Below, piece by piece: positions 1-9,812 of a DNA stretch of 26,239 nucleotides. Every line of letters starts with the position of its first letter. The first letter of the stretch is position 1. Location: contig JAPEVF010000641.1 of assembly GCA_029747585.1 (NCBI GenBank), forward strand, positions 1 to 26,239, written 5' to 3'. Under the pieces are notes generated by a model, which was given only the letters and a program-made list of their open reading frames with translations, was not told the origin of the DNA and searched no databases. The position numbers and the translations under genes were made by a program. The stretch is from Pleurotus djamor. Taxonomy: Eukaryota > Basidiomycota > Agaricomycetes > Agaricales > Pleurotaceae.

Positions 1-385
1 TCCCTTTCCATGCTTACCTGGTTCAGAAGGAACACGGAGCACAATAAATGATTTTACACCTTTCTTTGCTTTGTATCATAGTGTAGGGGGGCACCTTGAG
101 CTTTACTCACATCTGATGCTTTGATTCCTTCGTATGCTTTCGAAGCCTTGAGTGCTTTGGCTGCTTTGGCTGCTTTGGCTGCTTTCGGCGATCCCAGGGG
201 ATGCAAACAGGGGTAGCTGGATTTTTCCCGCTTTGGGGGCTTTGTCAGGGGGAGGCGAGACAGCCCCTGGATTTTTATTCTTTTTCTCGCGGAGACTATG
301 AAGATACCTTTCTCCCAATGCTCCCCTTGCCTTCCAAGGTTTGAGATGATTTTTCTTGCTCCCTTCCACAATCAGGTTTTCCTGA
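1..385. other. Non-genic left edge with 9-bp tandem repeat
   Basis: No gene that I recognise. The stretch contains a short tandem repeat (154-180) and leads into the damaged 5' end of the first F-box copy. Open frames here on the minus strand are low-complexity (Lys/Ala runs made by the repeat) and match no family I know. Confidence 0.5.
154..180. repeat. 9-bp tandem repeat (GCTTTGGCT)x3
   Basis: Three perfect copies of the 9-mer GCTTTGGCT, followed by a fourth degenerate copy (181-189) and preceded by related GCTTT words. Read on the minus strand it gives a Lys-Ala-Ala repeat, which explains the open frames there. Confidence 0.8.
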
Positions 386-1966
386 TGCTGCTGCGTCAAT
401 CATTGCTTCTACAACATATACCTCAACGAAGAGTTCAAAATTGTCGATATACCCGGTCCTATCTCCGAATTTTGGGTCGCTCGCCTGCTTAAAACAAGGT
501 TTTACTCACATATTACATATGTTCGAATGTGAGCAGCTAAAACATTGAACCATATACCAGAAGTCGACAAATAGCGCGTCGCGCTACAACACTCAAGCTA
601 AACTTTGACCAACTTAGGTCTCTTGCCTTTCCCCTTCGATACGCAACCCGCCACCGGCACACCAAGCTGCCGCTTGCATCCTTCTTCAAAAGGAGAAAGC
701 CTTCGTCTCCCTCAACTAATGGCACCGCCACGTTCACCTACGCCGACGCATTGGATACTTTGATAGAGTTCGCCCGCTCCGCCAGTGCTCTCAACACTCT
801 CATCGTTGCCTTCTCCCAGACGCATGAACTCGAGGCTCAGTTTATGACCAGGCTTTGGGCCATTGTGAGGGATCGAATAAAGACTTTGGATATTTGTCTG
901 GTCCTGGGTTTCAACGAAAGCATGCTACCCATTTTCCGCGATCTGCCACCGTGCCTTTCAAGTGTGTCAATCAGAATCTCATGGGTGCAGGACCTTTACG
1001 CAAGCACCTTCGTCGTCTCTGCTGAGGTCTCTAGAATTTTTATTGAGACAGCCGGTGGGCTAACTCATTTGACGCTTTCGGATGCCTATCACATTTTGCC
1101 AGTGGTGTTCGACAATTTCGGTGAGTCGTCATATCATCCGGTAGAACTTGAAGATTAATGAGTCACAATGACATCTTTGTCCTTAGCTCCGAATCCCTTC
1201 CCTCGTCTTGTGAAAGCCGAGCTTGAGTTGCCCATGGATAGTGCCACGGTGTCTCGAATGACGAAACTATTGAACTCTCCATCATTCACTACTTTGCATT
1301 GGACAATCAGTCCGTCTCGGTCCTCTGATCCGGTTTCTCCACTCTCCTTGTTGAATCTTCCGCATCTTCAAGCACTACGTCTCGATCTACACAACGTATC
1401 TCGCTCTTCTCCGACTTCCGACGTAATCCAAATTATGTTTTCCCATCCGTTGAAACTACAATCACTCACTGACTTCACCGTATCGAATTTTCCGTTGAAA
1501 CACGCTTCATTCGAAACGGTACTGTTTTCCCTTCTGCAATCACAGTGTGCTCCGCGCATTCAGGGATTGGCGATCTCTGTGGACAACCTCACACCCTCTA
1601 CAATGGACTCCTTGTTTTCCACATTTCCAAGGTTATGCAGGCTTCGGTTGACAGTCGGTAGTATCGGAGATGGACGTCTTGGATGGCTTCTCGCTATTGT
1701 AGGTTTCAAAAGTTACCTCACAAAGGTGTTCTTCTCAATCTGACTGGCCTGGACGAAACTTATTTTAGCACCAATTTACGTCGCTAATGAGGAGCCGCGA
1801 TTATACCAGATGGCCTTTGAAGGACTTGTCTATCGTTTACTGGGACGCCGGCGTAGACGTAGATTCGGAGGAGAATGCACTTCAGGCAATGCGCTCTGTG
1901 GCGCGATCGACTCCGAGACTCAAAACCTTTGACGGCAAATTGATCTCGGACTATCCGCGATCGTAG
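386..1966 (+). pseudogene. F-box family protein, tandem copy 1, 5'-truncated
   Basis: Paralogue of the complete F-box gene at 2353-4027. Four exon blocks align with it: about 386-498, 561-1120, 1187-1698 and 1769-1966, with introns 499-560, 1121-1186 and 1699-1768. Exons 3 and 4 have exactly the same lengths as in copy 2 (512 and 198 nt) and all intron phases agree. The first block keeps the segment after the F-box (YLNEEFKIVDIPG), but upstream the frame hits TGA at 383 and has no ATG between that stop and the first donor. The F-box helix region is unreadable; a TTTGAG word at 340-345 may be a remnant, but its spacing to the conserved YLNEEF block differs from copy 2 by 8 nt. The rest of the frame is open to the TAG, so loss of the head is either recent or masks an alternative first exon that I cannot see. 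Function, if any, would be as for copy 2 without Skp1 binding. Confidence 0.7.
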
Positions 1967-2352
1967 AAGTGGCCTATCCTATCTACTGGACTGCTTGACT
2001 CTCCAAGCAAATTTACAGTATTGCAGGTGTATTGCAAAAATCATCCATGACTGATTCCTTGTCATCGACCCAGCTGCTTTGAAGTCACAATTTATTCACT
2101 TGTTTTTGGAGCCGGGGCGCACTTCTGCTCTCGCCCCCTCATCTACATCTCTTCTACGTCTCTTCACAGCTCCATCCATCCATCTGTGTTATCCTTCCGG
2201 CTCAGACTTTTGTACCTTTTCCCTTCCTCGATGCAAAGGACTCAGGAGCAACCCCTGAACCTGACTCTCTCCTATAAGTCCGTTTCCGCTTACGGCAAGT
2301 TCCCAACAGCCCGCAAGACATCCATCTTTCCCGCAAACACTCACTACGATCC
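1967..2352. other. Intergenic region between F-box copies 1 and 2
   Basis: No gene seen. It should hold the 3' end of copy 1 and the promoter of copy 2. It is pyrimidine-rich in its second half, as fungal promoters often are, and has a TATAAG word at 2273-2278, 80 bp before the ATG of copy 2. Confidence 0.5.
2273..2278 (+). promoter_or_regulatory. Possible TATA element of F-box copy 2
   Basis: TATAAG, 80 bp upstream of the ATG at 2353, within a CT-rich stretch. The position is plausible for a core promoter with a short 5' leader. It is a six-base match only, so this is weak. Confidence 0.3.
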
Positions 2353-4027
2353 ATGCCAGTAACTTTGCCGTTTGAGTTATGGACGATTATCCTTTCTTTT
2401 CTCTCTATCGAGGACCTTCGCTGTGCGTACTGGGCAGACCGCCGCTTCTATGAAGCATACCTCAACGAAGAGTTCAAAACCGTCGACATACCAGGTCGAA
2501 TTCCCGCATTTCGGGTGGCACGCCTCCTCCGAACAAGGTTCTAATCCATGGGCTTAAAGATATATATTTTAATTTTACTGACTCATCTGTTGATGTCACA
2601 GGGATCCGCAAATAGCACGACGTGCTGCGACGCTCAAGATCAACTTCGACCAACTCAGTTATCTTTCATTTCCCCTTCGACGCCCTTCCTCCGTAAATTC
2701 ACCACAGCCACGATATGCGAGACCTCCACTTCGACATCTCTTCAAAAAGAGAAAACCTACCTCTCTGCCTCCAACCGACGACTCTGCATTCACCTACTCT
2801 GACGTATTCAATACGCTGTTAGCTTTCTCCCGGTCCGCTACTTCCCTTGAAACCCTCATTATCTCTTTCTCCGACTCGCGTGCGTCACAGGACGCTCAGT
2901 TTCTCGCTCAGCTCTGGGAAATAGTCAAGGATCGAATACGGAGCCTGGATATTCGCCTGGTCCTGGGGTTCAGTGAAGGCATGCTCCCAGTCTTTCGCGA
3001 TTTCTCGCCATGCTTTTCAAGCATCTCGGTCAAAGTGTCATGGGGAAAGGATCCAAACGCAAATTCCATTAGCGACTCAGCGGAACTCGTTAGAATCTTT
3101 AGCCAGGTGGCCAACTCCATAACCCATTTGAAACTTTGGGATTCCTATCATGTTCTTCCAGCTGCGTTCGACGATTTACGTGAGTAGCCCAACTCTCTTC
3201 TCGAAATCATGGGGACCTGTGGGATGTTAACATCTTTTCTTCCACTTCCCAGCGCCGTTCCCTCGCCTCAAGCACGCAGAGCTCGAGCTTCCCATGGATT
3301 CTGCAACCGTTGGTCGTATGATGAAAGCATTCACGGCTTCTTCATTTACCAGCTTGCACTGGACAGTCAGTGCGTCTCAAACCCCGAGTGGGGTGTCTCC
3401 GCTGTCTCGCCTGAGTACCCCACATCTCCGGACCCTACATATTGACCTCCACTACGTCTCCGCATCCCACCCCTCTCCCTCGTCTCACCCCATCAATATA
3501 ATGTTTTCCGAACCGTTGAACACGGAATCACTCGCCAACCTTACCATTGCAAACATCCGCTTGAAGCACAACGAATTCAGCACGGTGATATCTTGCTTTC
3601 AACGATCTTCGTGTGCACAGCGTATCCAAGACCTGGCTATCTCCGTCAACACACTCACCCCGTATACAATGGATTGCTTGTTCTCTACATTTCCGTCGTT
3701 AAGAGAGCTCGTGCTGACCGTCGGTCGAATCGGTGATGGTCGTCTAGGCCCAACGTTTTCTATGGTACGCCACAGCATCATGTAGAGGAACTCTTCAGTC
3801 TGACTCGTTTCGCTCGATGCGCATTTCAGCACCAATTTACGACGCTCATGAATGACCGCGACTATTCGGCATGGACATTACAGGATTTATCAATCGTTTA
3901 CTGGGACGCTCACTTAGAGACTGGTTTGGCAGATAATGCGATAAAAACAATGCGCCCTTTGGTACGGGCAGCTCCTAGCATCAAAATCTTCAATGGGAAA
4001 TCGGTTTCTGATTATCCTTCGTCCTAG
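2353..4027 (+). CDS. F-box domain protein, tandem copy 2 (complete)
   Basis: Predicted 490-residue protein from four exons: 2353-2537, 2602-3179, 3253-3764 and 3830-4027 (introns of 64, 73 and 65 bp, phases 2, 1, 0). The N-terminus (MPVTLPFELWTIILSFLSIE) is a typical F-box start: Leu-Pro, then the alternating Leu/Ile helix that binds Skp1. After it come about 430 residues with repeated short strands and Leu/Ile-rich segments of the kind seen in the leucine-rich-repeat-like F-box proteins that are expanded in mushrooms. The expected role is substrate adaptor of an SCF ubiquitin ligase; the substrate is unknown. The phases were checked against copies 1 and 3, which share every intron position. 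A TATA-like word lies 80 bp upstream. The fold of the second half is my inference; the F-box and the gene structure are seen directly. Confidence 0.85.
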
Positions 4028-4592
4028 CCTCTAGGGGGCAGCCAGGGTGTCCTCCTATTTCTTTTTTGACCCCAATTTTTTCCATCCTCCGGCCTTTGTG
4101 TCGTTCCTCCACCAACCTGTTGAACCTTACAGCCTGAATACAATACCCTGGAACTTTGATTTCCCCACTTGAGCCGAGCTTCTGTTGTGGAGAACAGCGT
4201 CGCTTTGTGTATTTGCTATCCCACTTGTTTATGGTACTATCCTCCTCGTTGTCTTAGCTTTGATGCCGCTACTCAATGCTTCCGAGCTAACATCTACTCG
4301 CTTCTTCCAAGTCGTTGCTGCTACTATTCTCGTTGTCTCAACGCCCTTCCTTCACAGCGCGTACCTAGCTGCTCGTATTATACTTCTCTTGCAACCCTTT
4401 ATTCCTTTGCGGAGTTCCGAAATTCAGATGTTGATCCCAGTGTTTGTATCACAGTACAGCGCGAGGATACATCGTGCTAGTATCATCTACGCAGAATGAG
4501 GATACATATAAGTATATAAGATCATCGGTCCTCCTGAAAACGATATACGTGAGCTACAAAGAAGATATATGAAGGAAAAGTAATTCACCAAT
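4028..4592. other. Intergenic, convergent 3' ends
   Basis: Lies between the 3' ends of F-box copy 2 (plus) and the secreted LPIVG protein (minus). A plus-strand hydrophobic frame reaches to 4499, but it has no ATG at its left end and resembles nothing I know. I do not call it a gene. Confidence 0.5.
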
Positions 4593-4940
4593 CTATGCCA
4601 CAGCTTCCTTGTTGCTCTGAGGCACGACAGCGGCGACTGGGACTCCAGCCGAAGCACCAGCTGATATACCAACAGCACCCAGCCCAGGGATGCCAACGCT
4701 CGCCTGGCCACTGATTCCTCCGCCAAGACCGCCTAGTAGTCCTCCGACGATGGGTAGTCCGCCAAGAGTACCAGTAAGAGAGTTGAGAACAGGGCCAACG
4801 ATAGGGAGACCGTTGACGAGACCGCCGACGATTGGAAGGTCGAAATTCTCCTTGTCCGTGGCGGACTGAATCGGAGCGGCGAGGACAACACTCAGCGCAG
4901 CGAGGAAAACGGCAGACTTGGTGACAGTGGTGAATTGCAT
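4593..4940 (-). CDS. Small secreted protein with LPIVG repeats
   Basis: Single-exon gene for 115 residues. Residues 1-22 are a clear signal peptide: short polar start with Lys8, hydrophobic core, and a Leu-Ala-Ala end before Pro23. The mature part is rich in Gly, Val, Leu and Ala and contains LPIVG three times (residues 35-39, 45-49, 62-66), with GG-rich linkers, followed by a GI/GA-rich segment. It has no cysteine, so it is not a hydrophobin, and I see no Kex2 dibasic site. No enzyme motif is present. It is probably an extracellular or cell-wall-associated small secreted protein of unknown role. A TATA box on the same strand 161 bp before the ATG supports a real, possibly strongly regulated gene. 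It sits between two F-box genes on the other strand and has no visible link to them. Confidence 0.75.
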   Translation of the reverse strand: MQFTTVTKSAVFLAALSVVLAAPIQSATDKENFDLPIVGGLVNGLPIVGPVLNSLTGTLGGLPIVGGLLGGLGGGISGQASVGIPGLGAVGISAGASAGVPVAAVVPQSNKEAVA

Positions 4941-5657
4941 CTTGAAAAAGCTTGAACTGGCCTGAGATCGTGGGTACTAATGTGAGATTGAAAATTGCGG
5001 GAAAGAATCAAGGAAAAAATGCGCACAGGCTGGGTTGGTTGTAGCTAGTGGTGAGTAAGAAGAGGGAGCTTCTCTGGCCTCAAAGGGACTCAGTAAGAGG
5101 CTTTTTATACGTCTTGGTGGGTAGCTATCGCCATTATCGTTTCCCAGATTCAAGGGCTTATTCGCGAGCAAAAACGGCAGTGCTCGGGTTGCGCTCGGGG
5201 AAGACCAAGCTAAGGACCAGTGCCAGAAGCCAGAGACCAAGCGAAGCGGTTACGATGGAGAGCTAGTCAAGCTAGTCGATGCTCATCGACGCACAAATTG
5301 TGTTCGGAAGAGCTATTGTCAAGGCAAATGTTCAAGAATCAACATTTCGTGCATCAAGCATCTCTGAGAGTCGGGATCGTCTTCGTAATTGTGGGAAGTT
5401 TTGTTCGCACGGTCACAAATGTTGGGTNANTGGTCTCCTCTATGGCTCTCCCATTGTTGAGGATATTGGTATACATTGGTCCCATCGAAGAAGTGACTCT
5501 CCTCAAGCGCTTCTACCCAAAATCATGGCTACGACGATGACATACCACGAGAATGATAAGATAAGATAACACAACGCAGCATCAAACCTTGACTCAGAGC
5601 TGAGAGATCTGCATTCTCTGCACCGCTCAGCCCATCGCATTTCTCTCTTCAGCCACC
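4941..5657. other. Intergenic, divergent promoter region with N calls
   Basis: Promoter region shared by the minus-strand secreted protein (from 4940) and the plus-strand F-box copy 3 (from 5658). It holds a minus-strand TATA box at 5101-5109 and N calls at 5428 and 5430. The open frames here are short and unrecognised. Confidence 0.5.
5101..5109 (-). promoter_or_regulatory. TATA box of the secreted LPIVG protein
   Basis: On the minus strand the sequence reads TATAAAAAG, a strong TATA match, about 160 bp before the ATG at 4940. That leaves room for a 5' leader of roughly 130 nt. Small secreted fungal proteins often have TATA promoters, but the distance is at the long end. Confidence 0.5.
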
Positions 5658-7316
5658 ATGACACTCCGCCTTCCAGCCGAAATATGGGCTGATATCCTGG
5701 CATATCTCACAAATGACGAGCTCAGAGCCTTTGCATACCTCAATAGCCATTTCTTCGAGGCATATCTCGACGCTGAATACCGGATCCTACACATCCCTTG
5801 TCATCCCAGCAAACTGTACCGCGCGAGGTTCGTCACTGCTGATATAATGAAGATGATATTCTANCCAACCTTTCACAGTGAAGCGTACATAGCGAAACGT
5901 ATCGTTTCTCTGCATCTGGAGCTTGAACCGCTCGACAACTGGTTTGCATCCCAGGCGACTAGTACAGGGCGTATTCGTCCTGTGCCTCTTTTCGAGCGCC
6001 GTACTGACGAAGACACATACACAGATTCCGGATTTCTTCTTTCCTAGGGTCGATGCCTTCGACATGATCCTGTTCATCGCGGGTCGTAGTTCCAAGCTCC
6101 ACCACTTGACAATTTCTATGACATCCCCAGCGGAAGGGGATGGTGAATTTCTCTCCGAACTCTGGTTCATTATCCACTCGAAGCTCAGAAGCATGACGAT
6201 TCAAATGGCAGCTCCTCATTGCCTGAGTATTTTCTCTGCATTTCGCGAAAGCCCTCCGAGCCTTGCCTCCGTCTGTATATCAAGCATCACGAAACTCACC
6301 TCGCACGATATCGATGCCACGACTCACCTCGTAGAATTTCTTCGAGGAGCGTCAGCGTCAGTAACTTGTCTTGATATCAACATCCACGGCGGCCGNAAGC
6401 TTCTCAGCCATTTGTATCGGTCATTAGGTAAAAGGTGAACTTCGCAATGATGAGACGGGAGGCTGATCCAGTCATTGTTAGCTCCATTCCCTCGAATCCG
6501 GAGTGCGAGGCTGCGTGTACCTTGTGATGATGCCACCATGCGCGATCTCAAGAGGCTTATCAACAACCCCCTTGATGAATTATCACTGACCTTCAAGGAA
6601 TCGGCAAGACGTCGCTCAATCACGTCGCCACTTTCAATGCTCAATACCGAGAACTTGCGAANCCTTGACCTGGACGTCCCTCCGAAAGCCTCNAAGGCGG
6701 AATTGCTCCCCCNGTTGCTTACGGATATGTCCAGAAGCAAGTCACTTGANTACTTCCGTCTTTCCATCGCACTCGAGCCCAAAGAGTTCGATGCGGTCAT
6801 ATCTTCCCTTGCGGGCTCTGACTGTGCACAAACTCTCCGGCATCTAGTATTATNCCCCCCGTTCCATAACTGCGGCGACGATGGATTCGCTTTGCTCCGC
6901 GTTTCCATTCTTGCACAAGCTGTCTCTTTCCGTGGTATCCATAGGTGATTGGCACCTCGGCGCTGATTATGCGATGGTATGTAATGAAAAATCTAACGAT
7001 ACTCCGCTGCTGACAGTGCGAATAAATATCAAGCACCAATTTGTCAAGCAAATGCTAGTCCGAGACTATAGTTCAAGCTGGGCTTTGTANCGACTTAAAT
7101 ATCACTGAAGTTTCCGACACCATCCTCGAAGATGCTGTGTCAGACGACTGGGGAGGATCTACACCCCCCCTGATAGCGATGAGAGCTATCGCCCGGTGCA
7201 CGCCTAGCATTCAGCGTTTCAACGGCAACCCTATTTCCTCCTATGTGCTCCCAGGGGATCACCACTGGACGGGATCAACGCATCAGCGCAATGTCTTCCA
7301 ATTGTACGGTAAATAG
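5658..7316 (+). CDS. F-box family protein, tandem copy 3 (frame breaks)
   Basis: Diverged paralogue of copies 1 and 2 with the same four-exon layout: 5658-5827, 5879-6427, 6482-6976 and 7034-7316. The start MTLRLPAEIWADILAYL is a good F-box. Exons 2, 3 and 4 each carry exactly one base too many for their splice phases. In exon 3 the break is at tatNcccccc (6852-6860) and in exon 4 at tanc (7088-7091); dropping one base at each brings back full alignment with copy 2. In exon 2 the frame changes between about 5990 and 6040 with no N nearby; a 43-nt intron with a weak GTGCCT donor would also solve it. Two breaks therefore look like base-calling errors in a living gene, but a pseudogene is not excluded. 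The C-terminus is about 30 residues longer than in copy 2, or a further intron follows 7307. Confidence 0.65.
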
Positions 7317-7618
7317 CTGAGTATACTCGGAATCAGTACTCAAAACAATTGAAAACATGATTTTTAGGTATTAGGAGGGATAACGAAGAGGAAATCGTAC
7401 AAGGATCCCTCTCAGGATAGATGTCCCTGGACGACCCCTCTTCGAATAGAATCTTACCGAAATGTCCTTGACGGACGATTTGACTTTGTTGAAGCTGCCC
7501 TCGAAGGGAAGCTGTTGTGGCTAGAGCAATCTACATGGTCCACATGTATAAACGCATAAATATCCCTAACGCTTGGCCGACCATCAACACTACTCTACCC
7601 CATGAATCCAACTCACTC
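7317..7618. other. Intergenic, convergent 3' ends
   Basis: Lies between F-box copy 3 (plus) and the minus-strand F-box gene. No gene seen. A possible last intron of copy 3 (GTAAAT...TTTTTAG, from about 7308 to 7368) could extend that gene into this space. Confidence 0.4.
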
Positions 7619-9398
7619 CTACACCATGTCTACAATTGTAAGGCCATAAACCAGCCCTTCGTCTATATGCCCCCAAGTCGACTGACAGATCCGCCCGCTT
7701 GCATCATCGTATGCAAATGCGAGTGGGATGTTTCCCCATATGTTATCCCTATTCAGGATCTGCATTTTGGACACCAAAGCAGAGCGGCCACCCTCATTTT
7801 CTATCGGAAGACGGTAGCGAAAGAGTTCCTCTATGACATCGCCGTTCGAAAGTCTTTCACCTGCATGGAAGAAACCACGCGGACCCGAACCTTCATGCCG
7901 ACTCAGTGCGCTCCATTCAGATCGGCAGACCAAGTTGGTTGCGATGAAAGTCCTGTATGTGAGCTTGATTTGGCTTCGATTATTTTGGTCATCGACTTGG
8001 ATGAGAAACCGAGCGACATATGCACCTTGACCTTCTAGGCAAGGTTGGAAAATGTGGAGGATGTCGGAAGCATCTAGGTGGGTGTCGCCTGGTAAAATAC
8101 TCGGGTTTGCCATGGGAGGGGCTGATGACGTTTGATACTGAGCCTTGAGAGCAGAGGTGAAGGGCTGGCTACTGGAAATGATGGTTGGTGTCATATCGTC
8201 ACTTTCTTCGTTGGCTGTATCTTCGTCTTGGACTGTGGATGAAACCTCTGGAGGTAGGCTGTAAACTTGAATGAACTGTGAAGGCTCTGCATCCTCCACG
8301 CCATAGTTTCCAACGATCAACACGAAGTACCTCAGATCATGGGAGATGTGGAGAACGGGGAAAGTTGAGAAACCCTACAGGTCATCAGTACTCAGTGAGC
8401 AGCCTTCAGCGATAATCGATAATCAGAGCTTCCTTACTTCAAATCCGTACACTCTCGTGGAAAAGGACCTCCTGGTCACTGAATTTACAAAATAAACCCA
8501 TATTTGCGTTGGCTCTCCGCCTTCTCGTTTCTTTGTAGCCGCAATGCCTACGACGTGTTGAACGATTTGCGTGCTTGATGTGAGTCCACGTCGAATACCA
8601 CTTTCAGTGATATCCTCGACGACAATTTGTAATTGAGCCCTCCATCTTTCAGACTCTGACGGATTGGTCGAAGGGGTTTTGGAAAGCGTGTATATCTGAA
8701 GTCCTCTGTGGGTAGAATGGTTGAGCGCGAAGTATGTCAAAGGCCCAATATGAGGGAGAAACCATACCCGCCGGACTGTGTAGATGCATATGTAGTAACG
8801 AGAGCCTCTTCTCCGCTTTTACACCAAGACGCAGCGATGCTTGAGCAATACCGTAACGTCGTGTCAATAGAGCAAACGCAGGTCCAGCTAGATTCTTGGT
8901 TTCCTTCAGAGTTCCCCAAACGCCAAAGCCCGAAAACGACGCCGATAACCTCGCTCCCCCGTGAAGATACGGTAATCAGCCAGTCAGCACTAAGAAATTT
9001 GACTTGGGAGATCAATCCAGGGCGTGGCATCTTTACTACCTTCGAAGGGCTTGGTTGGATTTCTGGGTGATGCGACCATAGGGTTTCGTCCAGATGAATG
9101 GCCTTGAGATGAAGTTTTCGGAGCTGGGCGCCACACAATGAGCCCAGATTATGCCCAGCAGGTATATCGAGAGGTAGAGGGGGAACGACGACGCGCCATG
9201 GCGAATCATTTGAGCATATGGCGTGGAGGGTGCGACATGTCTGGGTGGAAACGGTTTCATCACGAGTCCTAGCTTCGCAGGTACACAAGCCTCAAGACCG
9301 AAGCTCACCAAGTTCAGTGATAGTAGGTCAAACGATGAGATCAACTTGAAGACCTCAAGAAGCGCATCGATGGGAAGGGAAAGAAAGGTAGTTGTCAT
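7619..9398 (-). CDS. F-box domain protein, different subfamily
   Basis: Predicted 528-residue protein in four exons, read on the minus strand: 9398-9309, 9240-8768, 8705-8438 and 8374-7619, with introns of 68, 62 and 63 bp, all GT-AG and phase-consistent. The N-terminus (LSLPIDALLEVFKLISSFDL) is an F-box: Leu-Pro, then the Leu/Ile pattern. The rest has alternating beta-strand-like segments with Trp and Gly, for example SADWLITVSSRGSEVIGVV, which suggests a beta-propeller-like substrate domain; this is inferred from texture only. Likely an SCF ubiquitin ligase adaptor. It is not a close paralogue of the three plus-strand F-box genes next door. I chose the ATG at 9398 because it directly precedes the F-box; an in-frame ATG at 9485 would add 29 residues. 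The second intron (8706-8767) removes an in-frame TGA, which supports it. Confidence 0.8.
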
Positions 9399-9812
9399 TG
9401 CGATGTCCAAGGATTTCAAGGCAGATAAAGACGCTCTACACGCTGGGATATATGGGATTAGATACCAAGCGTCTGGGATTATCATATCATAAGAGCGTGA
9501 TGTACCATTCTGATGCGCGAACCACGGTTGTGGGATGGGATGGAGAGGTTGAGGGGCATACGCATGCGCCCTATTACTTAGGGGATAGCCGATGTAGTCA
9601 ATATCTACAAAAGTCTGCCATTATGGCGCAGAATCACATCACTATAGAGAGGATATCGATACAATGGTCCATGGTCATCATCAACGAGGAAAAAGCTAAG
9701 GGGTCCGCAATTAATAGGATGATACCAAACGAGAGCTAGCTGCTCACCAATAAATTAAGCGTAAATCATAGAAAGTATCAAATGAGTGTCCGAACGTTCG
9801 AATCGAATGCGC
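9399..9812. other. Intergenic region
   Basis: Presumed promoter of the minus-strand F-box gene and 3' flank of the membrane-protein gene. I see no gene, RNA gene or repeat. Confidence 0.5.

Noticed and set aside
154..189. Possible CRISPR-like or regulatory repeat array
   Set aside because: The unit is 9 bp with no spacers; it is a simple tandem repeat, and CRISPR is not expected in fungi.
4185..4499. Plus-strand hydrophobic frame that could be a small membrane protein
   Set aside because: No ATG at its left end, no family match, and it lies between two convergent 3' ends; more likely chance.
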